Positions 61,885 through 64,000 of a stretch of 64,000 nucleotides of DNA are shown here, one piece after another. This stretch comes from Clostridium cellulovorans 743B. Its GTDB lineage: Bacteria; Bacillota; Clostridia; Clostridiales; Clostridiaceae. The DNA is taken from the NCBI RefSeq assembly GCF_000145275.1, contig NC_014393.1:620001-684000 (forward strand). The letters run 5' to 3'. Made by a program: the position numbers and the translations under genes. Each line of letters opens with the position of its first letter. The first letter of the stretch is position 1. The notes below the pieces were generated by a model. It saw only the letters and a program-made list of their open reading frames with translations, did not search any database and was not told the origin of the DNA.

Positions 61885-62748
61885 TTAAGCTCTGTTTACA
61901 GAACCGAAAAGTTCCATTTTTTCTTTAACTGTTGCTTTTATAGCTTCAAAACCTGGAGCTAATAATTTTCTTGGGTCAAAGCCTTTGCTTTGTAGGTCTT
62001 TTCCAGCTTCTATATATTTTCTAGTAGCTTCAGCAAAAGATAATTGGCATTCAGTATTAACGTTGATTTTAGCAACTCCTAAAGAGATACCTTCTTTTAT
62101 CATTGATTCAGGAATACCAGTACCACCGTGTAATACTAATGGCATATCGCCAGTTGCTTCTTTGATTTTTGCTAATACTTCGAAGTTTAATCCAGTCCAG
62201 TTTGCTGGGTATTTTCCATGGATATTTCCGATACCAGCAGCTAACATAGTAACTCCTAAGTCAGCAATTGATTTACATTCTGCTGGATCAGCAACTTCAC
62301 CAGTACCAACAACTCCATCTTCTTCTCCACCGATTGATCCAACTTCAGCTTCTAAAGAAAGACCTTTTTCACCTGTGATTTTTACTAATTCAGTTGTTTT
62401 AGCTATATTTTCTGCTATTGGGTAGTGAGAACCATCAAACATTATTGATGAGAATCCAGCTTCCATAGCCTTAAAGCAACCTTCATAGCTACCGTGATCT
62501 AAATGTAATGCTACTGGAACAGTTATGTTTAATTCTTCAAGAAGACCATTAACCATTCCAACTATAGTTTTATAACCACCCATATATTTTCCTGCACCTT
62601 CAGATACACCTAATATAACTGGTGATTTGTTTTCTTGTGCAGTTAATAATATTGCCTTTGTCCATTCTAAGTTATTGATATTGAATTGTCCTACAGCATA
62701 TTTTCCATCTCTAGCTGCATTTAGCATTTCTTTAGCTGATACTAACAT
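61885..62748 (-). CDS. fba: Class II fructose-1,6-bisphosphate aldolase
   Basis: This 287-residue zinc-dependent aldolase starts MLVSAKEMLNAARDGKYAVGQFNINN. The zinc histidines are in ALHLDHGSYEG, AAGIGNIHGKYP and LVLHGGTGIPESMI, and the catalytic Asp is the D of LDHG. It splits fructose bisphosphate into triose phosphates in glycolysis. The high-codon-bias text and strong ribosome site (AGGAGG before ATG) fit an abundant enzyme. Antisense open frames at 61985-62425 are shadows of this gene. Confidence 0.96.
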   Translation of the reverse strand: MLVSAKEMLNAARDGKYAVGQFNINNLEWTKAILLTAQENKSPVILGVSEGAGKYMGGYKTIVGMVNGLLEELNITVPVALHLDHGSYEGCFKAMEAGFSSIMFDGSHYPIAENIAKTTELVKITGEKGLSLEAEVGSIGGEEDGVVGTGEVADPAECKSIADLGVTMLAAGIGNIHGKYPANWTGLNFEVLAKIKEATGDMPLVLHGGTGIPESMIKEGISLGVAKINVNTECQLSFAEATRKYIEAGKDLQSKGFDPRKLLAPGFEAIKATVKEKMELFGSVNRA

Positions 62749-63189
62749 TGCAAAACCTCCTAATATATGTACTATTTATATATTTCAAATAATATATAAT
62801 TCAAAATTTGATAAAATAGAATATTATTTATTAAGCAATATATCTAAAAAGCAAGAAAATTACTATGTAAATAATAATCCACTTAAATTATACTATTACC
62901 CTATTGTAAATACAAGAGTTTTGAGTAAAACAGTAAAACTCATAAAAATATTACTAAAATATACAATAAGTATTAAGTTCATATATAAATATTAAATTTT
63001 ACATAAATTTCGAAATTACTTTACAAATTGTTGACTAATAAGTACAATATATAACTGATGATGAAGAGAATTGAAGTTATTTGTATTTAAGGGACTAAAA
63101 TAAAAATATTATAACGTATTATTAGGGTTTCACTAATAATAAATATTATAATAGGGACTTTAAAAATTTAATGAAGAAGAGGTACTATA
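62749..63189. other. Divergent promoter region of aldolase and carbonic anhydrase
   Basis: No gene is supported in these 441 bases. A promoter is seen at 63020-63048 and an 8-bp hairpin ATTATTAG / CTAATAAT at 63118-63140 in the leader of the carbonic anhydrase gene. Confidence 0.45.
63020..63048 (+). promoter_or_regulatory. Promoter of the carbonic anhydrase gene
   Basis: TTTACA (63020-63025) and TACAAT (63043-63048) are 17 bases apart, giving a leader of about 135 bases. Confidence 0.55.
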
Positions 63190-63846
63190 ATGAAAAAAAT
63201 TTTAAGTTTGACATTAGTTGCATCAATGCTTATGTTGTCAGTAGGATGTACTAGTGATAAAAAAGAAAAACTTTCTAGGTCAGCAGAAGATACTTCAGCT
63301 GCTGTTCAAAGGTTAGTAGATGGAGATAAGGAATACATAAAATCAAACACTAATGAAGCTGAAATAACTTCAGAAATCCGTACTGATACTGCAAAAAATG
63401 GACAAAAACCTTATGCTGTTGTTGTTACTTGTTCAGATTCACGTGTACCACCAGAACATATTTTTAGTGCTGGTTTAGGTGAATTATTTGTAATCAGAAC
63501 TGCAGGAAATGTTGTTGATGATTATGAAATTGGTAGTGTGGAATATGGTGTAGAACATTTAGGGGCAAAAGTAGTATTAGTTTTAGGACATACAGGCTGT
63601 GGTGCTGTAAAAGCAACTGTAGAAGGTGGAGCTGAAGGTAAAATCGAAACTATAGTAGAGGAAATTCACAAAGCTATAGGTAATGAAAAAGACATGGAAA
63701 AATGTGTAGAATTAAATGTAGAAAACACTAAAAAGAAACTTAGTGAAGATGAAGGTATTAAAGAAAAAGTTAAAGCTGGGGAAGTAAAGGTCATTGGTGG
63801 TATATACGATATTGAAACAGGAGAAGTAAAACTATTAGATAACTAA
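63190..63846 (+). CDS. Beta-class carbonic anhydrase lipoprotein
   Basis: This 218-residue protein combines a lipoprotein signal (LMLSVGC, Cys near residue 20) with a complete beta-carbonic anhydrase. Zinc ligands appear in CSDSRVPPE (Cys near 81, with the Asp-Arg dyad) and GHTGCGAVKA (His and Cys near 134-137). It interconverts CO2 and bicarbonate. Most bacterial beta enzymes are cytoplasmic; the lipobox places this one on the outside of the membrane. GAAGAGG precedes the ATG. It has its own promoter and terminator and ends cleanly at KLLDN. Confidence 0.94.
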   Translation: MKKILSLTLVASMLMLSVGCTSDKKEKLSRSAEDTSAAVQRLVDGDKEYIKSNTNEAEITSEIRTDTAKNGQKPYAVVVTCSDSRVPPEHIFSAGLGELFVIRTAGNVVDDYEIGSVEYGVEHLGAKVVLVLGHTGCGAVKATVEGGAEGKIETIVEEIHKAIGNEKDMEKCVELNVENTKKKLSEDEGIKEKVKAGEVKVIGGIYDIETGEVKLLDN

Positions 63847-63942
63847 TTGATAGTTTAGTTCCTTGTATACAAATAAGAAAGTTCTCAAAGTTATTAATGG
63901 ATAATTTATTTTTAAATATAATGGTAATAAAGCTTAAAATTG

Positions 63943-63988
63943 AAATTCCTCAAAGAGAAAAATATCTCTTTGAGGAATTTTTTACTTT
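63943..63988 (+). terminator. Terminator after the carbonic anhydrase gene
   Basis: AAATTCCTCAAAGAGA / TCTCTTTGAGGAATTT is a perfect 16-bp stem with a 6-base loop and a T-run. Confidence 0.9.
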
Positions 63989-64000
63989 CTCTTTTTTTTC

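Noticed and set aside
61985..62425. 146-codon plus-strand frame
   Set aside because: It is the antisense shadow of the class II aldolase gene, caused by its biased codon use.
62627..62995. 122-codon plus-strand frame partly over the aldolase start
   Set aside because: Half of it is an aldolase shadow and the rest runs through promoter DNA, with no ribosome site.
1..64000. tRNA, rRNA and CRISPR arrays
   Set aside because: Both strands were read for tRNA-like cloverleaf ends, rRNA landmarks and regularly spaced repeats; none was seen.

Overview
The window is AT-rich DNA from a low-GC, Gram-positive anaerobe, most likely a Clostridium sensu stricto. The evidence is strong AGGAGG-type ribosome binding sites, a CIRCE-controlled htpG, lipoprotein signal peptides, a CysDN/AprAB-type sulfate assimilation operon, four methyl-accepting chemotaxis proteins and a secreted enzyme carrying a cellulosome-type CBM3 module. 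I saw no rRNA, tRNA or CRISPR array.

Layout. 1-8.4 kb: mixed housekeeping genes (a cyclase-family fragment, LysR, Nudix, a DUF4440/lipocalin-like pair, a homocysteine methyltransferase/MTHFR fusion, PAP2 phosphatase, an HMA-like protein), then a decayed matrixin metalloprotease and a truncated lipoprotein. 8.8-13.7 kb: htpG, a membrane GGDEF-EAL protein and a DNA repair methyltransferase. 13.9-23.6 kb: a maltodextrin unit (binding protein, two permeases, MalQ, two LacI regulators, glycogen phosphorylase) with recognisable promoters and LacI-type operators; it has no ATPase subunit of its own. 25.2-34.0 kb: a complete sulfate uptake and activation operon (sbp-cysT-cysW-cysA-aprA-aprB-cysD-cysN). 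34.2-40.9 kb: MarR, GNAT, EamA, a chemoreceptor, peroxiredoxin and small hydrolases. 41.3-44.2 kb: a scar region holding a decayed IS4-family element with 18-bp terminal repeats, two short double-glycine-leader peptide genes missed by ordinary ORF calling, and IS1182-family remnants. 44.4-59.8 kb: nitroreductase, three more chemoreceptors, an MFS carrier, an ECF S component joined to a class V aminotransferase, a secreted LCAT-like lipase with a CBM3, and a chemoreceptor paired with an orphan sugar-binding lipoprotein. 59.9-60.8 kb: three further double-glycine-leader peptides, two of them with a cecropin-like plan. The end holds a lipoprotein, class II aldolase and a lipoprotein beta-carbonic anhydrase.

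The most interesting content is the set of five small peptides in two loci 17 kb apart. All have an 18-residue leader ending in GG. No C39-peptidase exporter, immunity gene or peptide sensor is visible here, so they look like orphan secreted peptides (bacteriocins or signals) processed elsewhere. The pair at 60.1-60.8 kb has mature regions beginning with basic Trp/Lys-rich segments followed by a glycine-rich hinge and a hydrophobic Ala/Val/Ile tail. Secondary points are the LCAT-CBM3 fusion, the chemoreceptor/binding-protein pair, the C-terminal extension of CysN, and a metalloprotease gene killed by two probable Gln-to-stop changes plus a frameshift while keeping its zinc motif. All functions are inferred by reading motifs; no database search was possible.
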